DNA of 64,000 nt from assembly GCA_022829145.1 (NCBI GenBank), contig CM040746.1, positions 6,131,184 through 6,195,183 of the forward strand. The letters are read 5' to 3'. Positions within the stretch are counted from its first letter, which is position 1. Every line of letters begins with the position of its first letter. Positions 13,501-24,970 of the stretch are shown here, in pieces. Made by a program: the position numbers and the translations under genes. The stretch is from Albula goreensis (Eukaryota > Chordata > Actinopteri > Albuliformes > Albulidae). Under the pieces are notes generated by a model. It did not search any database. It was not told the DNA's origin and saw only the letters and a list, made by a program, of their open reading frames with translations.

Positions 13501-16500
13501 ACAGTAAGTCAATATATAGTTGCTCCAAATTATGAAATTGAACTCATGTCAGGTCATGGATACTCCTTTTTCTGCGATACTTCGGATCTAACTGAAACAA
13601 AGCGCACTCAGCAGGCGATGACACTGTTTGTTTTGGGTTATCATTTCATATTATGCACGTTTTTGCAGATAATCAGTTTTCAGGTGGCAGGGGAGTTACA
13701 CAAAAACGGCGAAAATCACTTTGACACGTCCGAGGCTATAGCAGCGCAACCAGACGCAAAGTGAACGGCCAGATGAATTCCGTACTAAAAAATATGAAGC
13801 CAGAAAATGGGAAACACACAGGAATGAATTCCCCTCGTGCCGAATAATGAGGGTTAGTGTATGTAGAGTCAGCACCATCGACATTGTGCCTCTCTCGGTT
13901 GCATTATTTACAAATCCTAATTACAACAGACAGTCTTCCGCGATCCTAATGCTAAACAGCAAGACTAGACGGACGGCAGCCTCGGTAGGTTAGCAGGCAC
14001 CTTCGAGCTTGGCTTTTGAAATAACCTCTCGCGGAGAGTGGGCAATGCAGAAGAGAAAGACTGAATGCAAGGTGTTGAGAACGCAAGCTTCGGCAAGGTC
14101 AAGCCAGGTAGCGACATCTGTCTGGCCAATCTTTACGAAGGCCTGGAAAAGCTTTGTCTTGCTTTCAGAAATAAATGCCATATACTATCTTATTGAATCC
14201 ATTAGTCTTGGCAGTTCCCGCACACCTACACTTCCGTCTCCGATGTAAAAGAAACATGAGTACTCTGTATATTTCCCATATACATTGCACTGTTAACGTT
14301 AGGCTCTATATAGAATTTAAAATCTTCAGAAATACATTATAGCCTACTTGAATTGAATGATTGGGATATATATGGATAGATAATTGTAGGAATTAAGGTA
14401 TAGGTGTATTACAGCTTTCAACAGTGGCTCCTATAGATTTGAAGGGGTCTGCCACAAATTTATGGCGGGGTCTTAACGTGACAGGTAAAGGAAACCGAGG
14501 TCTTGAAAATAAACAAAACTAAAACGATGACCCACTTCTTCATTAGACTCCTAAATGCAGCACGGCGCGGCAACCCGTGGACCGTGTCGCGGATACAGAG
14601 GCAGATCCCCTTTCTGCTTTCAAACTACACCAAATAGCTGTGTCTGTGGGCTTTTTGTAGAAGGCAGAGTATTAAAGAAACGAGAATGAATTCGAATAAC
14701 AGCAATGGTTGTACACGCGTGTTTTCAAAAGCCTACGTGTCAGACAAATTAGCCTATAGCCTAATTAAATAACCACAATCGTCAAAACTGAGAGCTGATG
14801 CACATTAACAGGTTAAAATGTAATATAACAAATATCTGACAGTAAAACACGACAGCATTCAATAGATGAGTGGGAGAACAAGCCGCGACAGTCCGCGATC
14901 CACACGTTGCGGGCTGTACGGTTTAAAAGCAAGACGTATCCGGGGATACAGAGGATCGCTGGACGACAGACAGAGCTCGGCAAGCGATTCTGGTAGCGAC
15001 CGGGCAGCGCGGAGCCTCTCCAGAAATCGACAACGATGGGACACCGCAACAAACTGTTTCAGTAAACAGTGAAGATACACTTGATTAGAGAACAATTATT
15101 CGTAAAAAGAAGAGTATGACACTATGTTAGTCTGAGCGGCACCGTTTCAAAATCTTTAAACGGGGCAAATTCCATTTTGTCACTGCACAACTGCTTCGTG
15201 AAAAAGTATAGCCCATTGGAAGGCCTATGATAGGATTCTCCTTTGCTGTATAAAGTACACACTTACTATTACCGTGTGTATTTTCTTACTTTCTTGAGTT
15301 ACTTTTATTCAGCTGATTTCATTTACAGAGCTGATCTCCGACTCGTTAGGCCTGTCGAGCTGGAGGTCATCTAAGTGGACTGTACGGAGCGTCTTGCGAT
15401 TAGTAAAACACTGTAGCCAGTCATTAGCTTGTCATTCCCGTTAGCCCACCGGCACAAAGAAAGTCTACCAGACAAGAAAAACAAAGCAAGTTCAATCGTC
15501 AGGCGAGGGGTTTAAAATTAAACCAGATTAACCTATTGTTTACGAATACAAACCCAAATTATGTAAGCAAATTTCGCGGCACAGCTACCTCTACAATTCA
15601 GTGGATAAGCAAGCACAAGTATGCATGCGCACTGACAGGTTAATGCGTTGAAATGCATTGTATGTCCGAACTCTTGACTACATAGACGAAAAACTAGTGT
15701 CATACTTTGCACGTTTAACTATCCATACAGGCTCACATTTCGGAGAGTGGCAGAATTTTCCATTCATTTCAAGCAAATGACGGCAATACTGCTGATGGAC
15801 TAGAAATAAGATTACATTCCAGAAAAAGTAGGGTAATGCTGGTTCTGACACTAGTACTCACTTCTACTGCATACCTGTTGTTGTCTTATAAGGAGGCCGA
15901 AAAACTTTAATGTTTTCGATGTAGCAAGTGTAAAGTTTAAAGAGTTTGACTACCGCCCACCATTGCGTTGCGAAATGCCCCTTTAATACCCCTCGTTCGC
16001 CAGCAGCGCCTTTGTTATTAGGAATGGCATGGAATCGCACCGCCTTACCTTGGGTTCCAAACTGCTCTCGTGTGGCTTTACAGTTGGGCTTTTACCTGGA
16101 TACAGGGAGGGGACTGCAAGCTGTAAGACTTTCCTTTCGGGTTTCGAATATTATGATTAAAGAGAAATAAATACAGGGTGAAATTTGGGCTTCTCCTCGC
16201 GATCTTCCATCATCGCCACTTTCAGACCACAGCAGCTGGAGAGAAAATCGCGCATCCTGGGTCCTAAAGCCGGCAAAGTCTTTTCTACAGGTGATTACAT
16301 GCAGGTTGCACGTATGAAGATCGCGACTTAAAATACATTTATTTTATATTCATAAAATCTTCTCCTAAAATCTATCTTCTTTGGTCATTGGTAGATTTAA
16401 AAACTTATATAAGAGGAAAATCTAAGGTTTAAATATCATTTGGAAAGACAAGTTAATGATAAATATATCGCAGTGTGAAGCCACTTCTGTACAGACTGTA

Positions 16501-18464
16501 AATTAGACAGGCTGGTATTCATTCTCCTATCAGAGAAATAACCTGTTTTTATGCATTCTTCCTCTAGTGGTTCTACCCCAGACACTTTACACTTTAAACA
16601 TTAGTGTTTTGTAAACACTTGACATTATAGGAAAAAGTGTGCAGCAGGTGACTGGGATTCTGGTGGAAAGAAATCAGAAGTGTAACACTGGGCCTGTCGT
16701 CTTGGGAAGGTGGCAATGCTTAGCTCTGTCAGCTTGGGTGCTTTTAGTCATTTCAACACCATTTGGTACTGGGTGAGAGGTTTCTCATTCCTGGTACTGG
16801 AGGACAACCGGCATTCTGCTTTATCCTTTCTTCTTAAATTCCATAACCAGTTCAGACTGAAGAATCCAGGTATGATGAGTGGCTACATAACCAGCATCCT
16901 TAATTTGTTATTAAGTGCAGACAACAAAAACTAGGATACAGTGCAATCATCCAGAACAAGGAGTCAGGAACATGTGATTCAATGTTATTTCATACTCACT
17001 ACCCTGGGAATCGTACAGTCCAAAGAGTTATTGTAAATTAAGTATAGGTGTGTGAAGGTAAATGGCAGATTAACAGGCTGTTAGCTAATGTGTTTGATGT
17101 TATGTAGGATGTATTATTTAATATATTATTTATCAAATTAATTCTTATTAGCTCATTGCTTTGGATACATCCTTTGTTAGCCTAGTTGTTGAATCCATGA
17201 CTCTAGGCCAATACTAGACAATGGACAAGATATTGTATACTGGATACACAGCAGTATTAAGTGATATGTGTTCATGGTGTTTAGTCTAATCATCTTCTTT
17301 ACACAGATTGGGTTTGTAATGCATGTAAAAAATACAGAGACATTTTTAGGTTTCCAAAATATTATTCAGATGTTGTCTGAGATACACTGGACCTATTTTG
17401 GATCTATGGTGGAAATGACAAAATGAGATGTGCTAAATATTCATATTACAAACCATTCACCCAATCAGGAGATGGACAACACAATTTCACAATTACACAA
17501 TTACAAGTGGTGCCTCTACAATAGCTGTTAAACTCTACTTTTGTAAGACAGAATGAAACATCCCAGCAGCAAGAATGAGCTTATTAGACTCCACCCATAA
17601 ATAAGCTCTCGATGAAAGCGTAACCAATGGTGACTCTCTGCTGATGGGGCATTGGAAGGGCATCCCACAAACCACAGCTAACATCCCAAACTACCCTGAT
17701 GCAACACCATCCAGCCTACCAAACAGCTAGGGGCAATATATGTATTATATATACACATTATGTATGTGTATAATACATGTGCTTCATATATAAAGAGTGT
17801 AGCTGTTAATAGCTCTGCTCAGTACAGCAGTTAATAGACCTGCTCTGCTACACAAACTAGAAAGAGGAATTAGGTTTCATGAAGCCTAGAATGGGAGGAG
17901 CCACATGCAATCACTGTCACCGCTGTAGCCAATCACTGTGCTTTGCGATGGATAGCAACTGCAACTGGGTTCACACAAATTATTGATTAACTGAATTTCA
18001 GCTCCAGCTATTACATGATTCATGAAACTTCACTCTCCTATCACGTCTCAAAACTAACAGTAAAAATCACTGTATTCTCAGCAGATAGAAAAGGCTGTCC
18101 ACCTGACACTGCATTTGATTCCTCCATAAAGGCCCCATAACTTTTACATTTCAGCCATTTGGCAGACCTTATTACCAAGAGCAACTTATAGTTTACGTTT
18201 TACACACTGTCTGTTTATCCAGCTAGATATTTTCAGAAGAAATTCAGGTGAAGTACTTTGTTTAACCTGCCTAGCTGAAATCAAAGCTTTATACTGCACT
18301 GCTACCCTGTCGGAGGGCCTTTCATCCTGAAATTTTTAACGTATATCGCATCCTCTCGTTTAACATCACACAATGATCCAAGTACAAAAATTGACAATCG
18401 TGAAAGTATGAATATTTTGACCACACTTCATTTTTTGACTCCTTCCCCTTCCCATGTTCTAGGC
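7537..18464. other. long non-coding stretch upstream of recognised bcorl1 exons
   Basis: No open frame here resembles a protein I know. The short ORFs (up to about 100 codons) show no conserved motif or convincing splice context. The bcorl1 start codon, 5'UTR exons and promoter probably lie somewhere in this interval, but I could not place them. The segments 9.3-11.3 kb and 13.5-16.3 kb look less repetitive and somewhat richer in CpG, so they are where I would look. A pyrimidine-rich tract runs over 12170-12350. A short piece resembling common fish repeats (ATTTGGCAGA-like, reversed) is near 13420. Confidence 0.4.
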
Positions 18465-20709
18465 CAGCGTTTCCCAAACTGCACCATGGTACACTGGTGT
18501 ACCACAGGAAAAATCCATATTCAGGTTTTTTTTTGGCGGTAATAATAATTTAAATGGCTGAAATTCTAGTCTATTTAAATCAAATTTCATGTCATTATTT
18601 CTCAACTTAACTGACTATTCTAATTTTAAAAAACTGCATATTTGTACTTTCATCTATCTTGATACCGTCTTTATCGGCCAATCCAAGGATATTACACTCG
18701 GGATCAAACAGTCAATCACTCCTCGCACACAGCACAACAAAGTAGCTGCATTCAGAAGTAGCATATAAAACCTACAGTTGTCTGCTAATAACTGCCATGC
18801 TATATAGCCAAAAGACATAGAAAGAAAATGGACTAATAATTAAAAAGGACATCTGACCATGAACCTGACCCATCCGTCTCTTGTAGCGCTGAACAGAAAA
18901 AGAAAATTAAAGCGGTGAACAACAGACAATACAATGATCAATACTTGAACTATGGGTTCACGTTCACAGGAGATTCCTCTGCACCAATTCCATTGTGCCT
19001 TGATTGCGGGAAAAAAACTCCCAAACCAAGCTATGGTTCCTCAGTAAACTTAAAAGATATCTCGACAAGACACGCATCACTTGCCAACAAGAGCATTGAA
19101 TATTTCATTCATCTGAGAAGACAAACTGACAAACAAGCACATTTCATGATGAAATGTGCTACTGTTTCTGAAAAAGCTTTAGAAGCTAGCTATCGAGCTG
19201 CAGAGCTGGTGGCTAAATCCAAGAAATCTCACACAGTGGCCGAAATCTTTAATCCTGCCTGCGTGCAAAGATACTGTGAGTACAATGTTAGGCCCAGATG
19301 CTGCAAGAGAAATATCAAAAGTTCCTGTCAAACAATACAATTGGCAGACGCATTGAAGATATGTCGGCAGATATAGAGGATGTTATGATGGGGAAAATTA
19401 GAGAGTGGAAAATTTACACTGCAACTGGATGAAACAACGGATGCCAGTGGGCATGCACAACTACTTGCGAATGTGAAATATGTTGATGGGGAGAGCGTTA
19501 AGGAGAATTATTTTTTGTCAAATATTTCAGGAGAAAACAGGCGAGGAAGTGTTTTGAGTGACATCTGTACATCTTGAGAAATGGGGACTAAATTGGGAAG
19601 ATGTGTAGGTGTGTGCACGGATGGGGCCGCAGTCATGGCGGAGAGAATGAAGGGATTCATCAGCAGGGTCCGGGAGAAAATCCTGATGTCTTGGCAATGC
19701 ATTTGCTTTTTGCATTGTGAGGCCCTCATGGTCAAGACTTTACTAAAAGAGCTGTCTGATGTGCTGGACGATGTGGTGCACATTGTCAACTTCATTAAAG
19801 CAAGACCTCTAAGAAGCAGCCTGTTTGCTCTCTTATGTGAGGAGATGGGCGCACATCACCAGACACTCTTGATACACACGGAGGTCCGGTGGCTCTCCCG
19901 TGGCAAAGTTTTGTCTCACATCTACGAATTGAGAGAGGAATTGCGACACTTTCTAACCACGGAAAAGACAAACCACGCACAGTTGTTTGCTGACGGAGAA
20001 TGGTGCGCAAAACTGGCGTACATGGCTGACATTTTCCGACATCTGAATGGGTTAAACGAAACGTGCGCATGCAGGGTTGAAATGGAAACATCCAGGGGGC
20101 CAGCTGTTTTGTGTGAGGTCATCTCTCAACATCTACAAACTCTTGAAGAGAAATTCACCTTCTACTTCCTCTCAGCCTCGAACAAAGAGTTTGACTGGGT
20201 CTGTGACCCATTCAAAGAATCCACCACAAGACGCTTGTCGTTGCAAATGCAAGAGTAGCTCATCGAAATGAGGGAGGACCGTGGTATGAAAATGCTCTTC
20301 AATGACAGCCCCTTGGATAGTTTTTGGTTAAGCGCAGCCCAGGAGTATCTAATCATCGCAGACAGAGCAGTTGCAATATTGCTCCCCTTTTCTACAATGT
20401 ACTTGTGCAAGCTCAGCTTTTCAAGCCTTTCGCTTATCGAAAGCAAAGAGAGAGAGACTTAGAGCCGTGTCTGAGGAGCTCCAGGTTTGCCTCTCGTCTG
20501 TACCAGCCAGAATCCCTGCATTATGTGCAACCAAACAAGCCCATGTTTCACATTCAAAATAAGTAGCCTACCAATATGCGTAAGCCAAAAAACACCAATA
20601 AACCTGTTATTTTGTGGCTTGTGTATGTTTAATGTCATGGTGGTGTGCCGTGAAATGTTTTCATAGTAAATATTGTGCTGCGAGAGAAAAAAGTTTGGGA
20701 CTTTCACTG
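18465..20709 (+). mobile_element. degenerate hAT (Charlie-like) DNA transposon
   Basis: Imperfect terminal inverted repeats of hAT type bound the element: CAGCGTTTCCCAAACT at 18465 and, reversed, CAGTGAAAGTCCCAAACTT ending at 20709. Between them, plus-strand fragments match the transposase family domesticated as ZBED5/FAM200/SCAND3: an N-terminal zinc-finger and SEKALEAS region, a central region with HTEVRWLSRGK, and a C-terminal dimerisation segment with [14 protein letters not shown] clear 8-bp target duplication was not seen. It is inactive because the transposase is broken. Confidence 0.85.
18870..20566 (+). pseudogene. hAT transposase pseudogene (ZBED5/SCAND3-like)
   Basis: Three pieces in different frames make up a former transposase of about 600 residues. 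Piece 1 (about 18890-19376) contains CLDCGKK, where a BED zinc finger would be, but the first downstream histidine appears replaced by Asp in LKDISTRH. It continues through KALEASYRAAELVAKSKKSHT. Piece 2 (19581-20258) carries CVGVCTDGAAVM and EVRWLSRGKVLSHIYELREE. Piece 3 (20268-20566) carries DSFWLSAAQEY, a segment near 20400 with [10 protein letters not shown], and a C-terminal dimerisation motif. Frame changes and stops between 19320 and 19580, plus a stop at 20256-20258, mean no intact protein can be made. It could have been domesticated only as a fragment, and nothing here suggests that. Confidence 0.85.
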
Positions 20710-22400
20710 TACATATTCTAACTGCAGCACAGCTATCCTATTTGTAAAACTACTAAGTAATTGAGGGGGTGTTACTTGTCCAACAAGTTCCATGAAGTTA
20801 TACATCACCATTTGCTGCTTGTGTTTTTTGCATATTTCTTCAGGTAATATCAGGAAGTAATATGTGGCTTTGGGCCTTTTAAGTTGAGCTGTGTCCTCAG
20901 AAATCGCCTGTTAGTTGTTGGGCTGCTGCTCCCCTTTCAGCATCCTGATGTCTGATGTCATGGTGTTTCTGACGGCACAAGACTCCTCCCTCCCTGGCAT
21001 TATGCCGTACTCCGGCACACAGACACACCATGTACAGCAACATACACTGCAGCCTACTCTAACACCTGCTTTTTGTGCCTGATAGCAGCAATGTATCGAC
21101 TGATTTATCAACTGTCAACTGTTATCTAATTAGCTAACTATTATTTTCAATTTATTTATAAACAGATTAAGAAATAAAAATGTAGTTAGTAAAATGCTAT
21201 GCATAGTACACCATGTTTACTCCCTAAATTAGATTTAACAAGGAGATAACCCTGTCCAAAAAGGTTCCATACTCATTTATAGTCTTCATAGTCATAGTGA
21301 TAATTTTACTTCAGCTGATGCTCATCAAGTACTTGTTTCAGTAATTGAAAGAATTGCTGAATATCTATAATGTGGACCATAAAACCTAAGAGGAGTTATG
21401 TGACATGATTGCTGCCTCTAAAACTACCTGTCAAGCCTTCATTTTGTGTGTCAGAAAGAGCTCTCAGTTTTTATTTGAGTAAAATCAAGTTTCACTACAG
21501 TGGCCCTTTAAAACATATATGCATGTATGCAAAAAATCCCAGGAATTAGTCAAGGAGTGGTAGTAAAGGTGTATTGCAGTCCACAAGACAAAATGTCTTA
21601 AAAAGTACTAACAGATACATTTGGGGTACTGAATTAAATGGTCAATGGTACATGGCGATGTACTGGCCAACCTTCTCCCTCATGGTGTTCCTATACTGTG
21701 TTTGAGCCATTTGCTTGTTAATGTTTAGGGCTCGTGTTTTCCCCCTTCTTTACTTTGGAGCTGGAATGACTGCTTGCTGATAGAAGACAATGTTCCCTTA
21801 CTGGGGACTGACTGAGGGCATAACTTTAGAACTCCATCTAAGCATCAATCAAAATGTGATTGATCGGTTTAATTAGACTGACTGAAAACCTGTCCTTTAA
21901 GGTGCACTTATTGCAGTGGTCACATGATACATGTAAATTGCAACATTGTTTTTGTTGTTTGGCAGACAAGATGCACTATAGGTACAACAATGTTAACACA
22001 GCTGATCAGAACAGTTGAGCACTACACTAGCTAACATTATGGATAAAAACATAAAAATATGTTTTAAAATCCATAATGTTCAGCCAAGGTTGCCATGTCA
22101 AAGATATAACCATGCTCAAGGTATTGTTATATGTTCTAACTGTCCTAGCTAGTAAGCACAACTGTATTTTAAAATTACGCAAAAGCTGCTGTCGCTGACA
22201 TTAGCTGAGACAAGGTTAAGAGAAGACTGTGGACTTGAGGGCAGGAGCTGCACTAGAAATATGAAATTCAAAGCCTTTTTACACAAGCAAAATAACATTG
22301 TCAGTTTCTCTTGCTTCAAGAGGAGCTTAGCTGGGGCCTGGTCAGTGAAGGCATAGGACAGGATTCCACCCCTGGTCCTGGAAGGGCCTTCAGAGCCTCT
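20710..22400. other. non-coding spacer, nothing recognised
   Basis: AT-rich sequence between two transposon relics. No ORF above 66 codons, no RNA gene and no tandem array were seen. Confidence 0.4.
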
Positions 22401-22514
22401 GGCCCAGGTAAATGGACCCTCTGATGACCTTTAGCTCTCCCGGTGTCAAGCTCGGGTCACAGAGCCAGACTGCTGGTGGCTGGTCCTTCAGCGGAGCCAC
22501 CAGTTGTAGCCTCC

Positions 22515-22586
22515 CAGACCAGAGGAACACTCGGACAGTGGCCAGTTAGCCAGACCAGAGGAACACTCGGACAGTGGCCAGTTAGC
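22515..22586. repeat. 36-bp tandem duplication inside the gypsy relic
   Basis: Two adjacent identical 36-bp units, each beginning CAGACCAGAGGAACACTCGG and ending CAGTTAGC (22515-22550 and 22551-22586). A truncated third unit (CAGACAAGAGAG) follows, and more diverged related sequence lies near 22620-22665. Confidence 0.85.
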
Positions 22587-23849
22587 CAGACAAGAGAGCT
22601 CTCCACTGGCTTATGGAGCCTCTGGTAGCCACTGCCCTGACCAGGGGAATTCTCTGGCAGCGGGAAGCTCTGGTGCCAGCAGAGGCAGCTGTCAGGTTTA
22701 CCTGGCACGATTCAACTTCCCCTCAGAAGTGGCCAGCAGAATGGAATGAGCAGCAGAATGGTGTCAACCTGACAGCATCATTGATTGGCAAAGACCTGCA
22801 GCTGCTTCTTGATCTCAAGCCAGACGAGCCAGCAACCTTCAGCCTCCCCAGCAGAGAACTGAAAAGATGCTTCATTCAATCATTGCGCTCAAAGACAGGC
22901 TCCACTTGGGCGAGAAGCTGAGCCATTTCAAAGCAGATGTCCAGAGGCTGATGTGGTGCACATAACCCCCCCCCCCCTACCAGCACCCAGCAGCAGTGAG
23001 AGTTTAGCCCTTGATGTGATCCGGGGGCTAAATCCAGCAACATTACAGCAGGAGGTGAGCAACGTCTACAACACCAGACCCAACTACAGATGGCAGGCAG
23101 TGTGAGCAGTGACAGGTAGACAATGAGGGTGAGAGGACACCATCATGCCGGTCAGAGCATCAGTGCCACTATGAGACTGATGGGTGCTGCAGCAAGAGAA
23201 GGAATCTGGTGAGAGGCTGCATGTCCAAGAAAGACACTCCAGCCAGCGAAGTGCCACAGCTTAACAATGGCGCAGGTTAGCCTTGACTGGTCACCCCACC
23301 CTGCAGGGAGCCAGTCCCTGAAATCAGGAGATGACAGCCAAAGCAACTGTATCTGCAGCAGAGTGGCAGGGCTCTCCCTGATATCCATCCTCCACCATCA
23401 GCCTCTTAAGACCCGGCCACCCGACAGAAGACACACCCTGGGTAGCCACATTCATTCAACTCAGAAACAGTGATAAGACTGTTAAAATGGGATGATGCCT
23501 TTCGCTACCCATGTAACTGGGCAGCAGCAGTTCTGACGGGCCAACATCACAGGCACAAGCAGGGATTCTGATTGACAGCTCCAGGAGGCGACTTCTCCCC
23601 AACACCAACCACTGGCAGCCTGCAGCATCATCATCTCCAGCAAAACACAGAAAGTGGAAGACCAACTGTTCCAGAGCAGCAGAGAGGGCTCAGGGCTGGG
23701 GAGCACCACCAGCTGCAGGCTCTCTTGGCTGAGTTCAGACAGCGACTCCACTTGCTCCAACGTCATCCAGCTTGACATCATCATGGGAATGTTGCATCCA
23801 TCAAACGGTGGCAAGATGGTTTCCCCTGGTGCAGTGGGCAGATGATTCA

Positions 23850-24047
23850 AAGATAGCAGCCTTCAGACAGCATGGTTTCCTCCAATTAGGTAACAGTGTA
23901 GATTACAGGAAGCTAAATGAAGTAAGACGTAAAGACACATACTCACTGCCCTGCATTGACAATGCCCTTGACAGCATGTGCAGCCGGTGTGATTCTGCCC
24001 CCTCAAACTCCACATTGGCTACGGGCAGATCCCCCTCATGTCATTAG
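23850..24047 (+). pseudogene. Ty3/gypsy reverse transcriptase fragment
   Basis: The open piece contains VDYRKLNEVRRKDTYSLP followed by CIDNALDSM. This is the fingers-region motif of Ty3/gypsy reverse transcriptases, where VDYR-LN and Y-LP-ID are hallmarks. It is a short fragment, disrupted downstream before the catalytic YLDD box, which I could not find intact. Confidence 0.75.
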
Positions 24048-24970
24048 CCCACACTAAGATTGCATTCACAGTAGGGCTGGCCCTTTGGCAGGTCTCTGTC
24101 ATGCTGCCTCTGCAACAGTTCAACCACCTTTGAGAGACTGACAGAGAAGATGGAGAGCGCCCTCGTTGTGGACAGACGCGTGTAGATGTCTATATCTAGG
24201 CTCTTACTACCATCAATTAGTACCATCAGGGGGTTCGCTGGCATTGTGCAGCCACTCCTTGCAATTTTAGAGGAAACAGCAGGTTCCAGTGGGTCCCCTG
24301 AAGGCCAGCAAGCCTTCCAGTGCCCTGGCCACAGGCGCAGTCCTCCTCCTGGCCAACCCCAACCCCTACCCAAATCATTCATTCTGAACACAAATGCAGG
24401 ACACAAGTGATGTGGGCCTGGGAACAGTGCTGTCCCAACTAACCAAGGAGGACAGAAAATAATCTGCTTTTACAGTAGATATCTACAGCAGGTGAAGCAT
24501 ACTGTCCAACATAGTTCCCAGCTGTGGCAGCTTCAGTGAAGCACTTCAGAGTCCACCTTCAACGGTGGGAATCCCATTGGGCAAAAGGCAGGGGTAGAAG
24601 CACACTAATGCTGATGTTGTATCACATTCCCCTCTATCTCATCTACACACAAACATCAGTTGCTGAGTTGCCAGGAGTGGAGCATGCAAACCAACTGCAG
24701 GATCATCTGGACAGAGTGCACCAGTTGGCCTGGGAGCACCTACATCAATGCAGAGATCCAGCTAAAGCGTAAATATGACACCTGCTGTATGGCAGTTCCA
24801 GCAGGGGCACCTGGTGGAGGGGTGGAATCCTAAGCGGGACAGACAGTAGGACCCTGCGTGGTCCTCTGTCAATATCTCTGATGCTGCTCACTGGGTGAGG
24901 CTGCGATAGCGTGAGTAGGTGCTGACTCTGCAAGGGGTCACCTGGCACCCTGCAGGGGCAGCGTTGCTGC

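Larger units (their letters stand above)
22400..24970 (+). mobile_element. decayed Ty3/gypsy LTR retrotransposon
   Basis: Plus-strand fragments appear in Ty3/gypsy order. Gag-like pieces lie around 22680-22950 (VYLARFNFPSEV, then LHLGEKLSHFKADVQRL). A reverse transcriptase stretch at 23900-24000 reads VDYRKLNEVRRKDTYSLP, and HTKIAFTVGLALWQ follows near 24050. The RT/RNase H linker and RNase H start lie at 24230-24440 (LNTNAG, then VGLGTVLSQLTKEDRK). An integrase C-terminal piece is near 24660-24780 (HANQLQDHLDRVHQLA, then RKYD). Frames change repeatedly and most of RNase H and integrase is missing, so it is internally deleted and dead. LTRs and a primer-binding site were not identified, so the outer limits are approximate. 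Confidence 0.75.

Noticed and set aside
14813..15095. Overlapping ORFs on both strands in a CpG-containing segment
   Set aside because: Short, without homology I recognise; more likely a regulatory or UTR region than a gene.
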